Translations under genes and position numbers: made by a program
The notes under the pieces: generated by a model
What the model was told of the DNA's origin: nothing
Databases searched by the model: none
What the model saw: the letters and a program-made list of their open reading frames with translations, nothing else
DNA from: Shewanella hafniensis
GTDB taxonomy: Bacteria > Pseudomonadota > Gammaproteobacteria > Enterobacterales > Shewanellaceae
Direction of reading: 5' to 3'
DNA length: 64,000 bases
Assembly (NCBI RefSeq): GCF_019655335.1
Contig: NZ_BPFD01000003.1
Coordinates: forward strand, 62,001-126,000
Part shown: one piece after another, positions 8,618 to 20,572 of the stretch
Layout of the letters: every line of letters begins with the position of its first letter
Position numbering within the stretch: the stretch's first letter is position 1

Positions 8618-8888
8618 GTGAGTTTGAGTCTTTTTGCTGCTTGGGAATTACGCTGAGAACCTAAGAAGAGCAGCTAAGATGAAAATCAGGCGAAAGAGAG
8701 GATGCATAGCGTTCGCGTTGTTAATATCATGAGTAAAACGAGTTTAGTCTAAACCGTTAATAATCAATCTTATAATCGCTAAAACCTATTAATCGCTCGG
8801 ACTGGACTGAATATGACTTTTGCCTCTGCAACAGTTTTTGATCTGCATTTGGCACATTTTCGTTTATGCTGCGACTCCTTTTCGGCAA

Positions 8889-9431
8889 ATGGCTACGACT
8901 ATGCGTTTATTGAGAACCACCCAAGATCCTGCGGTTAACCTACAGACGGCACGCGTTTTTTACCGCAGAGCTGCCCGCGCGATAGTGTTATCGGGTGAAG
9001 ATATTTTGCTACTTTATACCCAAAAATACCGCGACTATAGCTTACCCGGCGGCGGAATTGACGACGGCGAAAGCCTCGAAGATGGACTGATCCGCGAGCT
9101 ACAGGAAGAAACCGGCGCCTTAGACATTCAAGTGTTAGCCCCCTTTGGTCGTTACGAAGAGTTTCGGCCTTGGTACCGTGAAGGGGCGAACGTAGTGCAC
9201 ATGGAGTCATTCTGTTATGTGTGCCATATCGACACCGCACTGGGCGAACGTGGTTTAGGTGAGACTCGATTAGAAGCCCATGAGATTAAAAATGGCATGC
9301 GGCCTGAATGGCTTAATATTCATCAAGCTATCGCTCATAACGAAGATATTCAGCGTAATCATCCCCATAAAGGCCAATCAATAGAGCGTGAAACTTTTCT
9401 GCTAAAACAGATAGTATTGGAAATTCTATAA
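8889..9431 (+). CDS. Nudix hydrolase
   Basis: A 180-residue Nudix-fold hydrolase. The Nudix box, from GGGIDDGES through LIRELQEETG, is complete, including the REXXEE metal-binding glutamates. It should cleave a nucleoside diphosphate linked to another moiety, in the cytosol. The ATG at 8889 (MATTMRLL) is chosen because the longer frame from TTG 8820 gives an unlikely hydrophobic leader; the ATG at 8901 is also possible. Monocistronic by spacing. Substrate unknown. Confidence 0.8.
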   Translation: MATTMRLLRTTQDPAVNLQTARVFYRRAARAIVLSGEDILLLYTQKYRDYSLPGGGIDDGESLEDGLIRELQEETGALDIQVLAPFGRYEEFRPWYREGANVVHMESFCYVCHIDTALGERGLGETRLEAHEIKNGMRPEWLNIHQAIAHNEDIQRNHPHKGQSIERETFLLKQIVLEIL

Positions 9432-9619
9432 GTTTTATCTTTTAAATCAAAGCATTAATCTATGATTTTATTTCACGACTAAATTGATTTTCTTAATTTT
9501 TTGGCAATTGAACACGGTTATTTTAACCTGATCTTTTAAGCGGATGTGCTTCGAGCCTGTACCTGACTCAGTGGACGTTTAAGGCTATTTCTCACTCTTT
9601 TGCCGCAGCAAGGAAGGCA

Positions 9620-10183
9620 ATGCAGATTATTTTATTGACCCACGAACGCGAGTTAACCCGCAAAACGAATACTGGCCAACTCGCGTTAGCCGCATTCCCT
9701 GAAGAGGTGAAAAGCATTGTCTGGTCGAGAACGGCACCTGATAACGATTTAGTGGCAATGCTCGCATCCCAGCAGGCTAAATTGTTGTTTCCAGCAAGTG
9801 ATACTGAGCCTGCTGTGCCCATTGATCATAATGCCTTAGATACGGTGTTAGCTGAGCCAGCGCTATCGAACGCACAAGTCTTGTTAGCGCCTGCGCAATC
9901 CACAGTCATTGCAGCACATCAAATGCCGAGCCAAGTGGTTATTTTAGATGCGACCTGGCAGGAGGCGCGTAAGATGCTGCGCCAGAGCCCCTATCTTAAA
10001 ACAGCTGCACGAGTCAGTTTGCCGCCATTTATGCCTGAATCCACCTTTATATTGCGGCGTAATCAGCAAGAAGGGGGCTTGTGCACCGCTGAATGTATTA
10101 TTGCGCTTTGGCGCCAGTGTGGCAGAGCAGAACAAGCGACGCTATTAGCGTCGCTGTTTGCTGAATTGAACAGCCGTGCTTGA
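9620..10183 (+). CDS. DTW-domain tRNA-uridine aminocarboxypropyltransferase
   Basis: This 187-residue protein carries the DTW signature as DATWQEARKM (about residue 112) and the family segments LLTHERELTRKTNTG at the N-terminus and LRRNQQEGGLCTAE near the C-terminus. DTW proteins (TapT/TuaA family) transfer the 3-amino-3-carboxypropyl group of SAM to tRNA uridine, making acp3U at position 47. The usual N-terminal zinc-binding cysteines of some relatives are absent here, so this is a short DTW form. Spacing suggests its own transcript. Confidence 0.8.
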   Translation: MQIILLTHERELTRKTNTGQLALAAFPEEVKSIVWSRTAPDNDLVAMLASQQAKLLFPASDTEPAVPIDHNALDTVLAEPALSNAQVLLAPAQSTVIAAHQMPSQVVILDATWQEARKMLRQSPYLKTAARVSLPPFMPESTFILRRNQQEGGLCTAECIIALWRQCGRAEQATLLASLFAELNSRA

Positions 10184-10265
10184 TTGCGGTGTTTGAGAAA
10201 GCGTTCGAGGAAACACTTGAATAGATAATTAACGACTTTTAGTTTTGACTCACAGATAAATCACT

Positions 10266-10325
10266 GTCAGTTAAATTGGAGTCAGTTAAATTAGAGCCAG
10301 TCAAATAACAGTCAGATAAATACAC
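10266..10325. repeat. 15-bp tandem repeat, four copies
   Basis: Four consecutive 15-bp units: GTCAGTTAAATTGGA, GTCAGTTAAATTAGA, GCCAGTCAAATAACA and GTCAGATAAATACAC. The last two run into the 3' end of the trhA-like gene, where they encode its C-terminal residues and stop codon on the minus strand. Confidence 0.8.
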
Positions 10326-10984
10326 AGAAAGTGACTCATGGCACCGCCAAGCACGAATAAATGCCAAATAGCATGGTTAAATGGAATACGTTTTCCAACA
10401 TAAAATACAACGCCTAAGGTGTAAAATAACCCACCTAAGATCAATAGATTAAACCCCAGTTCCGACATTGCCGCCGTTAAATCGCCCATCACAGTCACAC
10501 ATAGCCAACCCATTGCGAGATACAAGACTAAGCTTAACTTTTTGAATTTGTGAATAAATAGCGTTTTAAATAAGATCCCACCAATCGCAAGCGACCAAAT
10601 CGCCGTTAAAATCACTATCGATTGCGCTCCTTGTAGGCTTATCAGCATTAAAGGTGTGTAAGTTCCTGCAATCAAACAGTAAATTGCGCAGTGATCGGCG
10701 ATCTTAAGTTTATGTTTCCAGCCCGAATGGCTAACGCTGTGGTATAAGGTCGAGCATAAAAAAAGCACTATGATGCTCGCACCATAAATGGCAACGCCTG
10801 TTAGTTGAATTGGCGTTAGGTGATCTTGCCCTTTGAGTAACATCAGTACCAATGCCACTACGCCTGCGATAACGCCTAAGCCATGGGATACACTGTTAGC
10901 GATCTCTTCTTTAATACTGTATGGCCCAGATTTAGCAGGTATATTGGCTGGGTTTTGCTGTTCTATAACACTTTGACTCGACAT
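10301..10984 (-). CDS. trhA: Hemolysin III / TrhA family membrane protein
   Basis: A 227-residue inner-membrane protein with seven predicted hydrophobic segments. The PAQR-type family motifs are visible: EEIANSVSHGLG near the N-terminus, STLYHSVSHSGWKHKLKIADHCAIY in parts, AGTYTPL, and near the C-terminus FNHAIWHLFVLGGAMSHF with conserved His residues that bind zinc in PAQR relatives. Bacterial members are called hemolysin III or TrhA and influence membrane energetics and homeostasis rather than proven haemolysis. A 15-bp tandem repeat reaches into the last codons, so the C-terminal tail may be variable between strains. Confidence 0.85.
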   Translation of the reverse strand: MSSQSVIEQQNPANIPAKSGPYSIKEEIANSVSHGLGVIAGVVALVLMLLKGQDHLTPIQLTGVAIYGASIIVLFLCSTLYHSVSHSGWKHKLKIADHCAIYCLIAGTYTPLMLISLQGAQSIVILTAIWSLAIGGILFKTLFIHKFKKLSLVLYLAMGWLCVTVMGDLTAAMSELGFNLLILGGLFYTLGVVFYVGKRIPFNHAIWHLFVLGGAMSHFLCIYLTVI

Positions 10985-11491
10985 GGTAGATACACACTCG
11001 CAAACGATAATGACTGAGTCTATCAGTTAGAAAAATAAATCACCATATTTAAGCGTACACCTGTAAGCTTAAATTGGTAACTGGCTTCTATTGTATTCAC
11101 CTTTTTATCTTTTTAACGCCGTCTTGTATTCCTGTCAGCGTATCGCATTGATGATGTTATCCGCTTAAAGACGTAAGAGTTAACAAGCATTTGCCCTTCA
11201 ATTTAGCGCGATTGTGATCCCAATTCCCAGCCTTATTTGCCTAAACCGACAAGTGTCTAATTAAGCATTGGCGTTAGCACTGCGCTTGTAACGTGTTGCT
11301 TTCGCGTTGAACTTTACCCTGTTTGCCTCCTCTAATCTGCGTTGAGCACTCGCAAGTAAATGCAATCATTGGATAATTTGCTTTCAATATTCAGTAACCC
11401 GATATTGGATTGATATTGAATTAGAGTGCAATGGTTCCACGTTTAGCATCATCGAAATCAATTGAGACTACACAAAACCTAAGGATGGATT
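10985..11491. other. Intergenic region without a gene
   Basis: About 500 AT-rich bases between the divergent trhA-like gene and the gene at 11492. I see no coding frame or RNA gene. An inverted repeat, TTCAATAT at 11383-11390 and ATATTGAA at 11413-11420 with 30-bp centre spacing, lies about 75 bp before the downstream gene and may bind a dimeric regulator. Confidence 0.4.
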
Positions 11492-12727
11492 TTGCCTTTT
11501 CAACGTCAACCCAAAGCCGCGCCTTTATTGACAGTATCTCCTACAGCAATAGCGATTGGAGATGATGCTGATAGTGATTTGCCTATTTCGGTCACATCGT
11601 CATCGGTCACATCGCCAGAATGCGAGACTTTTATTGCATTTGATGATCACCTCAGTGATCAGGGTGATGCTTTGGCATCTGAGTCTAAATTAGAATCCCA
11701 ATTTGAACTGTCTTGTACGTTACAAACCTATGCTCAGGCATTGGGGGCGGGATCCGTTTTGCGTGCTCGTCAGCCGTATTTCAAAGGATTAAGTCTGTTA
11801 TTTTTTGTGCTGTTAGTACATGTGTGTTTATTTTTACTTATCTGTATTTTGTGGCGCCCACAGTTAAATCCCTTTGGATTAACAGAAACAGAAAGCCGTG
11901 GACCAAAAGTGGCGGCGCTCAAAGCTTACTTTATTTATGCTCCCGCGGTAGAGAAGGCTGAAAGCGCTGCACTAGAAAGAGAGAGCAAGGCCGAGGATAA
12001 GACTGAAGCGGCAAGTTCTGTTACGCCTACAACTGTTCCCACGCCTACAACTCCTATTAAGCCTCAACCAACGCCTAAAAAGGTCATGCCTGAAACAGCC
12101 GTCTCTGAAAAAGTGGAAGCGGAAAAAGTAGAGCAGGGAAAAGTGAAGCCAGATACGGTTAAACCGGACATCAATCAATCGAACCAATCTCAATCAAAGA
12201 GAACTCAATCAAGTGCCCAAAGTGAAGTACAGCCCGCTGAAGTGACGGCAAAAAAACCAACTAATACGCTTGATACCACAGAAATAAAGCCGCAGCTTGG
12301 CGCTAAGAGTTTACCCGCAGCAGAAGGTGAGAGCACAATAGCGACAAGCTCAAGCATGAGTTTATTCACGCAGCAATATTTTGAACGTCAGCGCGAGCAA
12401 GCGCTCGATGATCTCGTCATTGAACAGGCCGATAAATTCACCCTGAAATCGAATATGAGTGAAATGAGCCCAGAGATGGAGGTGCTATTTGTCCCTAACG
12501 CCGATGATTTCGGTGGCACAACGAGTCTAGATTTACCCTTAGATCCAAATCGTATTGTGCGTAAAGGGGATACTTGTTATCGCGTGGTACAAGTCGGCAC
12601 TCAAGTTAATCCTAACGCCGAAAATTTAGGTTTTCCCATTAACTGCAGTGGCAAAAAAATCAATCAAGCTATTGATGATGCCATTCAATCTCGATTAAAT
12701 AAAATGATGCTCAAACCCCATCAATAG
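11492..12727 (+). CDS. Membrane-anchored protein of unknown function
   Basis: I do not recognise this 411-residue protein. It has a cytoplasmic N-terminal region of about 105 acidic/polar residues, one strong membrane helix (LSLLFFVLLVHVCLFLLICIL in sections, about residues 107-128), then a long Thr/Pro/Lys/Glu-rich linker (about 165-275) with repeated VE/VK/PT elements, and a C-terminal folded domain with two Cys (DTCYRV and INCSGK) that could form a disulphide in the periplasm. The layout (short cytoplasmic part, one helix, Pro-Lys linker, small periplasmic domain) resembles TonB-like anchors, but no TonB C-terminal motif is visible. The start is TTG with AAGGA 6 bp upstream. Confidence 0.6.
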   Translation: MPFQRQPKAAPLLTVSPTAIAIGDDADSDLPISVTSSSVTSPECETFIAFDDHLSDQGDALASESKLESQFELSCTLQTYAQALGAGSVLRARQPYFKGLSLLFFVLLVHVCLFLLICILWRPQLNPFGLTETESRGPKVAALKAYFIYAPAVEKAESAALERESKAEDKTEAASSVTPTTVPTPTTPIKPQPTPKKVMPETAVSEKVEAEKVEQGKVKPDTVKPDINQSNQSQSKRTQSSAQSEVQPAEVTAKKPTNTLDTTEIKPQLGAKSLPAAEGESTIATSSSMSLFTQQYFERQREQALDDLVIEQADKFTLKSNMSEMSPEMEVLFVPNADDFGGTTSLDLPLDPNRIVRKGDTCYRVVQVGTQVNPNAENLGFPINCSGKKINQAIDDAIQSRLNKMMLKPHQ

Positions 12728-12894
12728 CTGCTTTCTTTTATGATCTATTTTCATGCTAATTATAGATTTTTTAGTTTAATTTTATTTAATCAATTAAAAA
12801 CAATTAATTATGAATCTTTATTTTGGATTGGTGGTTAAGATTTTTAATTGCTTTTTCCTTGTTTGTTGCTGCCGCTTCTGTCTATACTGCGCAC

Positions 12895-12985
12895 TCATCT
12901 TGTCGGAGTGCCTCTTGGCTGAGACCGTTTATTCGGGATCCGTTGAACCTGATCAGGTTAAAACCTGCGAAGGAAACAAGCGTAA
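12895..12985 (+). ncRNA. TPP riboswitch (THI element)
   Basis: The conserved THI-box blocks occur in order: CGGAGTGCC, GGCTGAGA, then CCGTTGAACCTGATCAGG and CTGCGAAGGAAACAAG. The closing P1 helix is CTTGT (12899-12903) with ACAAG (12976-12980). It binds thiamine pyrophosphate and controls the thiamine operon that begins at 13194. Confidence 0.95.
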
Positions 12986-13018
12986 TAACACACATTAAAT
13001 CGCGAAAATAACCGGATT

Positions 13019-13045
13019 AAACACCTGTTTACTCAGCAGTGTTTT
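13019..13045 (+). terminator. Possible attenuator hairpin between riboswitch and thiC
   Basis: AAACACCTG and CAGTGTTTT can form a hairpin with one bulged C, ending in TTTT. It lies 34 bp after the TPP riboswitch and 150 bp before thiC and could be the ligand-controlled terminator. The stem is weak, so a translational mechanism is not excluded. Confidence 0.35.
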
Positions 13046-13067
13046 AAGCCTTAATGTTTAGATTTAA

Positions 13068-15335
<2,268 letters not shown>

Positions 15336-15367
15336 TGATGCTGGGTATTCATGGGGGGAAATTGCCC

Positions 15368-18118
15368 ATGAATACCGAGCGCCCCGCGTTTGTCTGGACT
15401 ATAGCCGGTTCAGACAGCGGCGGCGGTGCCGGTATTCAGGCGGACTTGGCAACGATTCAGGATTTGGGCTGCCACGGTTGCAGCGTGATCACCACAGTGA
15501 CGGCGCAAAGCTCAGTGGCGGTCACTTTAGTCGAGCCCGTATCAGCGGCGATGTTAATGGCTCAGTTGACGACTCTACTTTCCGACTTGCCACCCAAAGC
15601 GATCAAAATCGGCTTACTGGCAGATCAATCTCAAGTCGCATTGCTGGCAGATTGGATCGCGAGTTTTAAAATCCACTATCCATCAGTGCCTGTAATTGTC
15701 GATCCTGTGATGGTCGCCAGTTGTGGCGATGCATTAGCAGTAGATAACTGTCAGGATATAAAAAGTGCGGCCAAATCAGCCTTAGATTTTAATCCTTTCA
15801 AAGGCTTAATCGAACTTATCACGCCCAATGTGCTTGAACTTGGGCGGTTAACTCAAAGTGATGTATCGACTAAAGCGCAGTTCGCTACTGCAGCACAGGC
15901 TTTATCCCAGAGTTTAGATTGCAGTGTGCTCGCTAAAGGGGGCGATGTGAGCTTTGGCAGCACTGACATTCTTGATGATACCCATGCTAAAACTCAAGCC
16001 CATATTATCACTCTTGATAGCAATGGCTGGGATCTTGAGCTTGCCGAGGATTATCTAGTTTGTCATCGAGTGCGCGCGAGCTCTGAGCTGCATCAAAATG
16101 CGCGCTTCTGGTTAGCCAGCCAGCGGGTTAATACCCGTCATAATCATGGAAGCGGCTGCACTTTGTCATCGGCCATTGCCGCCGTGTTAGCGCAAGGTTT
16201 TGTATTGCAAGATGCGGTGGTGGTTGCCAAAGCCTATGTGAGTCAAGGCTTAAGCGCGGCGATTGGTTTAGGGCAAGGTCCAGGGCCGTTGGCCCGAACG
16301 GGTTGGCCTAATGATTTGTCCCGCTATGCCAAGATAAGGCTGTGTGATGGTAATTTTATTAGTTATCACCTCAACCAACATCTTGATGTTGGTAATGACT
16401 TAGTTGCAACAGTTTTTTCCGCAACAGATCAGGCAACCGCTCAGGTAAGAATAACTTCGACGCCAGCTCAATACATCTCATCCCACGGTTTTAAAGTGCT
16501 CGATGCCGATCTTGGTGTTTATCCCGTGGTGAGTGACTTAATCATGCTGGAAAGTTTGTTAGTTGCGGGTGTTAAAACCGTGCAGTTACGGATAAAAACC
16601 GATACCAGCGGGTCAACTGCTGCAGGGTTAGCCGAATCTGATTCAGGTAAGTCTGCGCTAGGTAGATGTGAGTCAGGCAAATCTAAGTCAGGCGAACCTG
16701 AGTTAATTGGCTCTGAATTAGAGGCAAAAATTCAAACGGCCATTGCCTTAGGTAAGCATTTTAATGCGCAGCTTTTTATCAATGATCATTGGCAGTTAGC
16801 GATAAAGCATCATGCTTTTGGGGTACATTTAGGCCAAGAAGATCTCGCTGTAGCTGACTTAGCCGCCATTCAAGCGGCGGGACTTGCGCTAGGCATATCG
16901 AGTCACAGCTATTTCGAGCTGTTATTGGCGCACCAATACTCGCCATCCTACATAGCGCTTGGGCATATATTCCCAACCACGACGAAGCAAATGCCTTCAG
17001 CGCCCCAAGGGCTCGCAAAACTCACACATTATGTGGCCTTGCTCAAGGACCATTATCCCTTGGTCGCTATTGGCGGCATCGACTTAGATAATTTAGCAAA
17101 GGTGAAAGCCACTGGTGTGGCCAATATTGCTGTGGTGCGGGCAATAACCGAGGCTCAGGATCCAGTCGCGGCGTTTGCAGTGCTTAGCCAAGCTTGGGAG
17201 CCATATTGGGGTGCTAAGTGCATGCCAAATATGAGCACAAATAAACCGCTTTATCATGGCGAGACAGTCAGTGGCAAAACACTTAGCGATGCCGATTTTA
17301 TGCGTTATTCCCGGCAAGTTTTACTGCCAGAAGTGGGTGAGGCAGGGCAATGGCAACTGGCTGATGCCAGCGTTGTTATTGTAGGGCTTGGCGGCTTAGG
17401 CCAATTGGCGGCGCAGTATCTGGCTTGTGCTGGCATTGGCAACTTGATCTTAATCGACATGGATAAGGTTGAAGTATCGAATCTGCCCAGACAATTGCTA
17501 TTCAGCGATGGCGATATCGGGCTCAATAAGGCGCGAGTTGCCAAGCAAAAGCTTAATGACTTAGCGCCGCAGTGCACTGTAACTGCCCATGAAACAGCAT
17601 TTAATACAGAAACTGCTGCTCATCACTTCGCGGGTATTTTTCAGGCAAAGCAACAGGGTAAAAACGTGCTAGTGCTTGACTGCACTGATAACTTTGCGAC
17701 TCGCCAAGCCATCAATCGCAGCTGTATCGAAGCGGCTTTGCCTTTAGTCAGTGCGTCAATCGCAGCATTTAGCGGCCAATTGTTCGCGGTAGATCAAATG
17801 CTGTTTCCCTCCGGTGGTTGTTATCACTGTATTTTCCCCGCACAGACGAGAGTGCCGCAGAGTTGCAGCTCCCAAGGCGTACTCGGCCCCAGCGTGGGCG
17901 TGATGGCGTCAATGCAATCCTTAGTCGCCATGCAACTCTTACTGAGTGTGGATATCGGTCGTGTCGCACCGAGAAATACTTTGTTGGGTCGTTTTTGGCG
18001 CTTCGATGCGAAATCCCTTACATGGACAGCGGCGGCATTAACGCGGGACCCCCACTGTGACGTGTGTGGTCCAAAAGAGGTTCATCCATCAACTAAGATG
18101 TATTGTTTTGAGGTTTGA
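15368..18118 (+). CDS. Trifunctional ThiD-ThiE-ThiF fusion
   Basis: One open frame of 916 residues joins three thiamine enzymes. ThiD (HMP-P kinase) is about 1-320, with [28 protein letters not shown] and [14 protein letters not shown]. ThiE (thiamine-phosphate synthase) is about 370-610, with [34 protein letters not shown] and VAIGGI. ThiF (ThiS adenylyltransferase) is about 640-916, with [26 protein letters not shown], and zinc cysteines in CYHC and CDVC. The ATG at 15368 has GGGGGAA upstream; an ATG at 15335 overlapping the thiC stop is possible. ThiE contains a repeat-rich Ser/Gly/Lys insertion near residues 420-447. The ThiE-ThiF joint (17213-17224) has TAA out of frame just before an in-frame ATG. 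Confidence 0.85.
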   Translation: MNTERPAFVWTIAGSDSGGGAGIQADLATIQDLGCHGCSVITTVTAQSSVAVTLVEPVSAAMLMAQLTTLLSDLPPKAIKIGLLADQSQVALLADWIASFKIHYPSVPVIVDPVMVASCGDALAVDNCQDIKSAAKSALDFNPFKGLIELITPNVLELGRLTQSDVSTKAQFATAAQALSQSLDCSVLAKGGDVSFGSTDILDDTHAKTQAHIITLDSNGWDLELAEDYLVCHRVRASSELHQNARFWLASQRVNTRHNHGSGCTLSSAIAAVLAQGFVLQDAVVVAKAYVSQGLSAAIGLGQGPGPLARTGWPNDLSRYAKIRLCDGNFISYHLNQHLDVGNDLVATVFSATDQATAQVRITSTPAQYISSHGFKVLDADLGVYPVVSDLIMLESLLVAGVKTVQLRIKTDTSGSTAAGLAESDSGKSALGRCESGKSKSGEPELIGSELEAKIQTAIALGKHFNAQLFINDHWQLAIKHHAFGVHLGQEDLAVADLAAIQAAGLALGISSHSYFELLLAHQYSPSYIALGHIFPTTTKQMPSAPQGLAKLTHYVALLKDHYPLVAIGGIDLDNLAKVKATGVANIAVVRAITEAQDPVAAFAVLSQAWEPYWGAKCMPNMSTNKPLYHGETVSGKTLSDADFMRYSRQVLLPEVGEAGQWQLADASVVIVGLGGLGQLAAQYLACAGIGNLILIDMDKVEVSNLPRQLLFSDGDIGLNKARVAKQKLNDLAPQCTVTAHETAFNTETAAHHFAGIFQAKQQGKNVLVLDCTDNFATRQAINRSCIEAALPLVSASIAAFSGQLFAVDQMLFPSGGCYHCIFPAQTRVPQSCSSQGVLGPSVGVMASMQSLVAMQLLLSVDIGRVAPRNTLLGRFWRFDAKSLTWTAAALTRDPHCDVCGPKEVHPSTKMYCFEV
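16632..16704. repeat. Imperfect short repeats within the ThiE domain
   Basis: Variants of GAGTCAGGCAAATCT recur (GATTCAGGTAAGTCT, GAGTCAGGCAAATCT, AAGTCAGGCGAACCT). They encode a Ser-Gly-Lys/Glu-rich insertion between the first strand and helix of the ThiE barrel, absent from typical ThiE. Confidence 0.65.
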
Positions 18119-18119
18119 T

Positions 18120-18323
18120 ATGATTTTAATTCACATAAATAATGTCCCGCAGCCATTAACTGAACCGACGTCGCTCGCGGCTGTGGTTCTTGCGCAAGAT
18201 ATCGCCCTCGATTCGGTCGCTATCGTGCTCAATGCAGAGGTGGTTCCGCGTAATCGTTGGCAGTCTATTCTTTGCCAACATGAAGATAAATTGGAACTTT
18301 TTTCTGCAGTGGCGGGAGGATAG
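18120..18323 (+). CDS. thiS: Sulfur carrier protein ThiS
   Basis: A 67-residue ubiquitin-like protein ending in the essential Gly-Gly (SAVAGG). Its C-terminus is adenylated by ThiF and converted to thiocarboxylate, then gives sulfur to ThiG for thiazole formation. It begins one base after the stop of the ThiDEF fusion; the ATG at 18120 is preferred over the longer frame from 18057, which would overlap the fusion gene. [14 protein letters not shown] is the standard ThiS tail. Confidence 0.9.
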   Translation: MILIHINNVPQPLTEPTSLAAVVLAQDIALDSVAIVLNAEVVPRNRWQSILCQHEDKLELFSAVAGG

Positions 18324-18324
18324 T

Positions 18325-19089
18325 ATGTTAAAGATTGCCGATGTGGAATTTGAATCACGGTTATTTACCGGAACGGGAAAATTCAGCAATAGCCAAGTGA
18401 TGCTTGAGGCGATAACGGCTTCAAAATCGCAGTTAGTGACAGTTGCGATGAAAAGAATTGATTTTAAAATGGAACTTGATGATTTACTCACGCCGTTACG
18501 TCAAGCGGGTGTCCGGCTATTGCCTAACACTTCGGGGGCAAGAAACGCCAAGGAGGCGGTGTTTGCGGCTGAGCTTGCCCGTGAAATGCTGGGAACTCAT
18601 TGGATTAAGCTCGAAATCCACCCCGATCCTAAGTACCTGATGCCCGATGCGATTGAAACCTTAGCCGCGGCTAAAATCCTCTGTGATAAAGGCTTTATCG
18701 TGATGCCCTACGTGCATGCCGATCCTGTGCTGTGCCGCCGCTTAGAAGAGGTAGGCTGCGCTGCGGTTATGCCACTGGCGAGTCCGATTGGCAGTAATCA
18801 GGGTTTAGTCACTGAAAGCTTTTTAAAAATCATTATAGAGCAGGCGCGGGTGCCAGTGGTGATCGATGCCGGTATTGGCGCGCCTTCGCAGGCTGCGCGG
18901 GCAATGGAGCTGGGCGCCGATGCAGTGCTCGTTAACACAGCTATCGCCAGCAGCGCGTCGCCGATAGTGATGGCCGAGTGCTTTAAAGAGGCGGTGCAAT
19001 GTGGCAGACGGGCCTTTGAAGCAGGGCTTGGACGAGTACAAACGGGCGCCGTACACACCAGTCCTCTGACGGGATTTTTAAACCAATGA
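18325..19089 (+). CDS. thiG: Thiazole synthase ThiG
   Basis: A 254-residue TIM-barrel enzyme that condenses DXP, dehydroglycine and ThiS thiocarboxylate into the thiazole phosphate. The family segments [65 protein letters not shown] and [10 protein letters not shown] are all present; the Lys in IKLEI is the Schiff-base lysine. The start at 18325 has GGGAGGA 5 bp upstream and is one base past thiS. Its end overlaps thiH by 4 bp. Confidence 0.95.
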   Translation: MLKIADVEFESRLFTGTGKFSNSQVMLEAITASKSQLVTVAMKRIDFKMELDDLLTPLRQAGVRLLPNTSGARNAKEAVFAAELAREMLGTHWIKLEIHPDPKYLMPDAIETLAAAKILCDKGFIVMPYVHADPVLCRRLEEVGCAAVMPLASPIGSNQGLVTESFLKIIIEQARVPVVIDAGIGAPSQAARAMELGADAVLVNTAIASSASPIVMAECFKEAVQCGRRAFEAGLGRVQTGAVHTSPLTGFLNQ

Positions 19090-20201
19090 GTTTTGTAGCG
19101 GAATTTGCCAAGATCCCACGGGATAAACTGTTACTCGATTTGTATTCTTGCACAGCCCAAGATGTCGAACGGGCGTTAGTGACTCCAGCAGGGGATTTGC
19201 GCAGCTTACTGGCCTTGTTATCACCTGCGGCAGAGCCTTATATCGAAACCATGGCGCAGCACTCTGCGGCGCTTACGCGGCAGCGATTTGGCGCGAATCT
19301 GGGCATGTATTTACCGCTATATGTCTCGAATCTGTGCGCTAATGAATGTGATTACTGTGGTTTTAGCATGAGTAACAAACTCAAACGCAAGACCTTGAAT
19401 GAACAGGAGTTGATGGCTGAAATAGCTATTATCAAAGGCAGAGGTTTTGATTCTATTTTACTGGTGTCGGGTGAGCATGAAACTAAGGTTGGTATCGATT
19501 ATTTCACGCAAATGTTGCCGCTGGTAAAGCAGCAATTTAGCCATGTGGCGATGGAGGTCCAGCCCATGAGTGAGGATCATTATCGCCAGTTAGTCGCGCT
19601 AGGTTTAGATGCTGTGATGATTTATCAGGAGACCTATCAACCCGAGACTTATGCTCGTCACCATTCGCGAGGTAAAAAAATGGATTTTGCCTATCGTTTA
19701 GCAACACCTGACAGAGTTGCGGCGGCGGGCGTTGATAAAATTGGTCTTGGGGTATTACTGGGGCTGGATGATTGGCGTTTAGATGCGTTAATGATGGGAT
19801 ATCATCTCGACTATTTAGAGCGGCGCTATTGGCGCACCCGCTTTAGTATCTCGCTACCAAGGTTAAGGCCTTGTACTGGCGGGATCACCCCAAAAGTCAT
19901 GCTATCGGATCTAGGTTTAGTGCAAATGATTTGTGCATTTAGACTTTTTAATCATCAGCTTGATATCAGTATGTCGACAAGGGAAAGCCCTGAGCTGAGG
20001 GATAATCTTTTGCCACTTGGAATTACTCAAATCAGTGCGGGTAGTTCGACACAACCGGGCGGCTATCAAGCACCCGACAGTCAACTCGATCAATTTGAGA
20101 TAAGCGATGATCGCAGCGTCGAGCAAGTGATTAAACAGATGCAATTGCAGGGTTTTAATCCGGTATTTAAAGATTGGGAAGCTAATTGGATCACTAAATA
20201 G
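19086..20201 (+). CDS. thiH: 2-iminoacetate synthase ThiH
   Basis: A 371-residue radical SAM enzyme that cleaves tyrosine to dehydroglycine for the thiazole ring. The cluster motif is [11 protein letters not shown] (CxxxCxxC, about residues 85-95). The BATS-type C-terminal part contains [12 protein letters not shown]. The start overlaps the thiG stop by ATGA, so translation is coupled. It ends the thiamine operon; no obvious terminator hairpin follows. Confidence 0.95.
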   Translation: MSFVAEFAKIPRDKLLLDLYSCTAQDVERALVTPAGDLRSLLALLSPAAEPYIETMAQHSAALTRQRFGANLGMYLPLYVSNLCANECDYCGFSMSNKLKRKTLNEQELMAEIAIIKGRGFDSILLVSGEHETKVGIDYFTQMLPLVKQQFSHVAMEVQPMSEDHYRQLVALGLDAVMIYQETYQPETYARHHSRGKKMDFAYRLATPDRVAAAGVDKIGLGVLLGLDDWRLDALMMGYHLDYLERRYWRTRFSISLPRLRPCTGGITPKVMLSDLGLVQMICAFRLFNHQLDISMSTRESPELRDNLLPLGITQISAGSSTQPGGYQAPDSQLDQFEISDDRSVEQVIKQMQLQGFNPVFKDWEANWITK

Positions 20202-20303
20202 AACAGACAGTAAATTAAGGCCGAGAATGCGGATAAAACCTGTACTTTTGTAAGCCATTGGTTAATAATTAACCCATTAATCACAGCGTGCAGGAATACC
20301 GTT

Positions 20304-20567
20304 ATGCAAATCCAATCTGCTTATTCATCCGGTCTGCAAGGCTTGCAAAGTGCGCAATCTGGGCTCACTCAAGCAACAATAGATGTGGCTAAACCGACAC
20401 CGACGCAAAGTGCATCTCCGGCAGAGCCTGCCAGAGATGTTGCCCAGCCCGATAAAACCTCGGCATTATTGGCGGCAAATGAGTCATTAAGACAAGGTGA
20501 AGCCTCTACAGAGGTGATTGAAACTGATTCAGAAACGATAGGTTCGATCATTAACATTAAGGTGTAA
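20304..20567 (+). CDS. Small conserved protein of unknown function beside the SprA-like gene
   Basis: An 87-residue protein with an N-terminal MQIQSAYSSGLQGLQSAQSGLTQA, a pattern reminiscent of flagellar rod/hook N-termini and common in short marine gammaproteobacterial proteins, then an Ala/Thr-rich middle and a hydrophobic end SIINIKV. There is no signal peptide. It lies 5 bp upstream of the next gene, so they are co-transcribed. I do not recognise a specific function; a role with the putative metalloprotease is inferred from position only. Confidence 0.65.
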   Translation: MQIQSAYSSGLQGLQSAQSGLTQATIDVAKPTPTQSASPAEPARDVAQPDKTSALLAANESLRQGEASTEVIETDSETIGSIINIKV

Positions 20568-20572
20568 ACATC

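Noticed and set aside
12810..13011. Two overlapping open frames of about 62 codons
   Set aside because: They cover the TPP riboswitch, whose conserved blocks explain the sequence.
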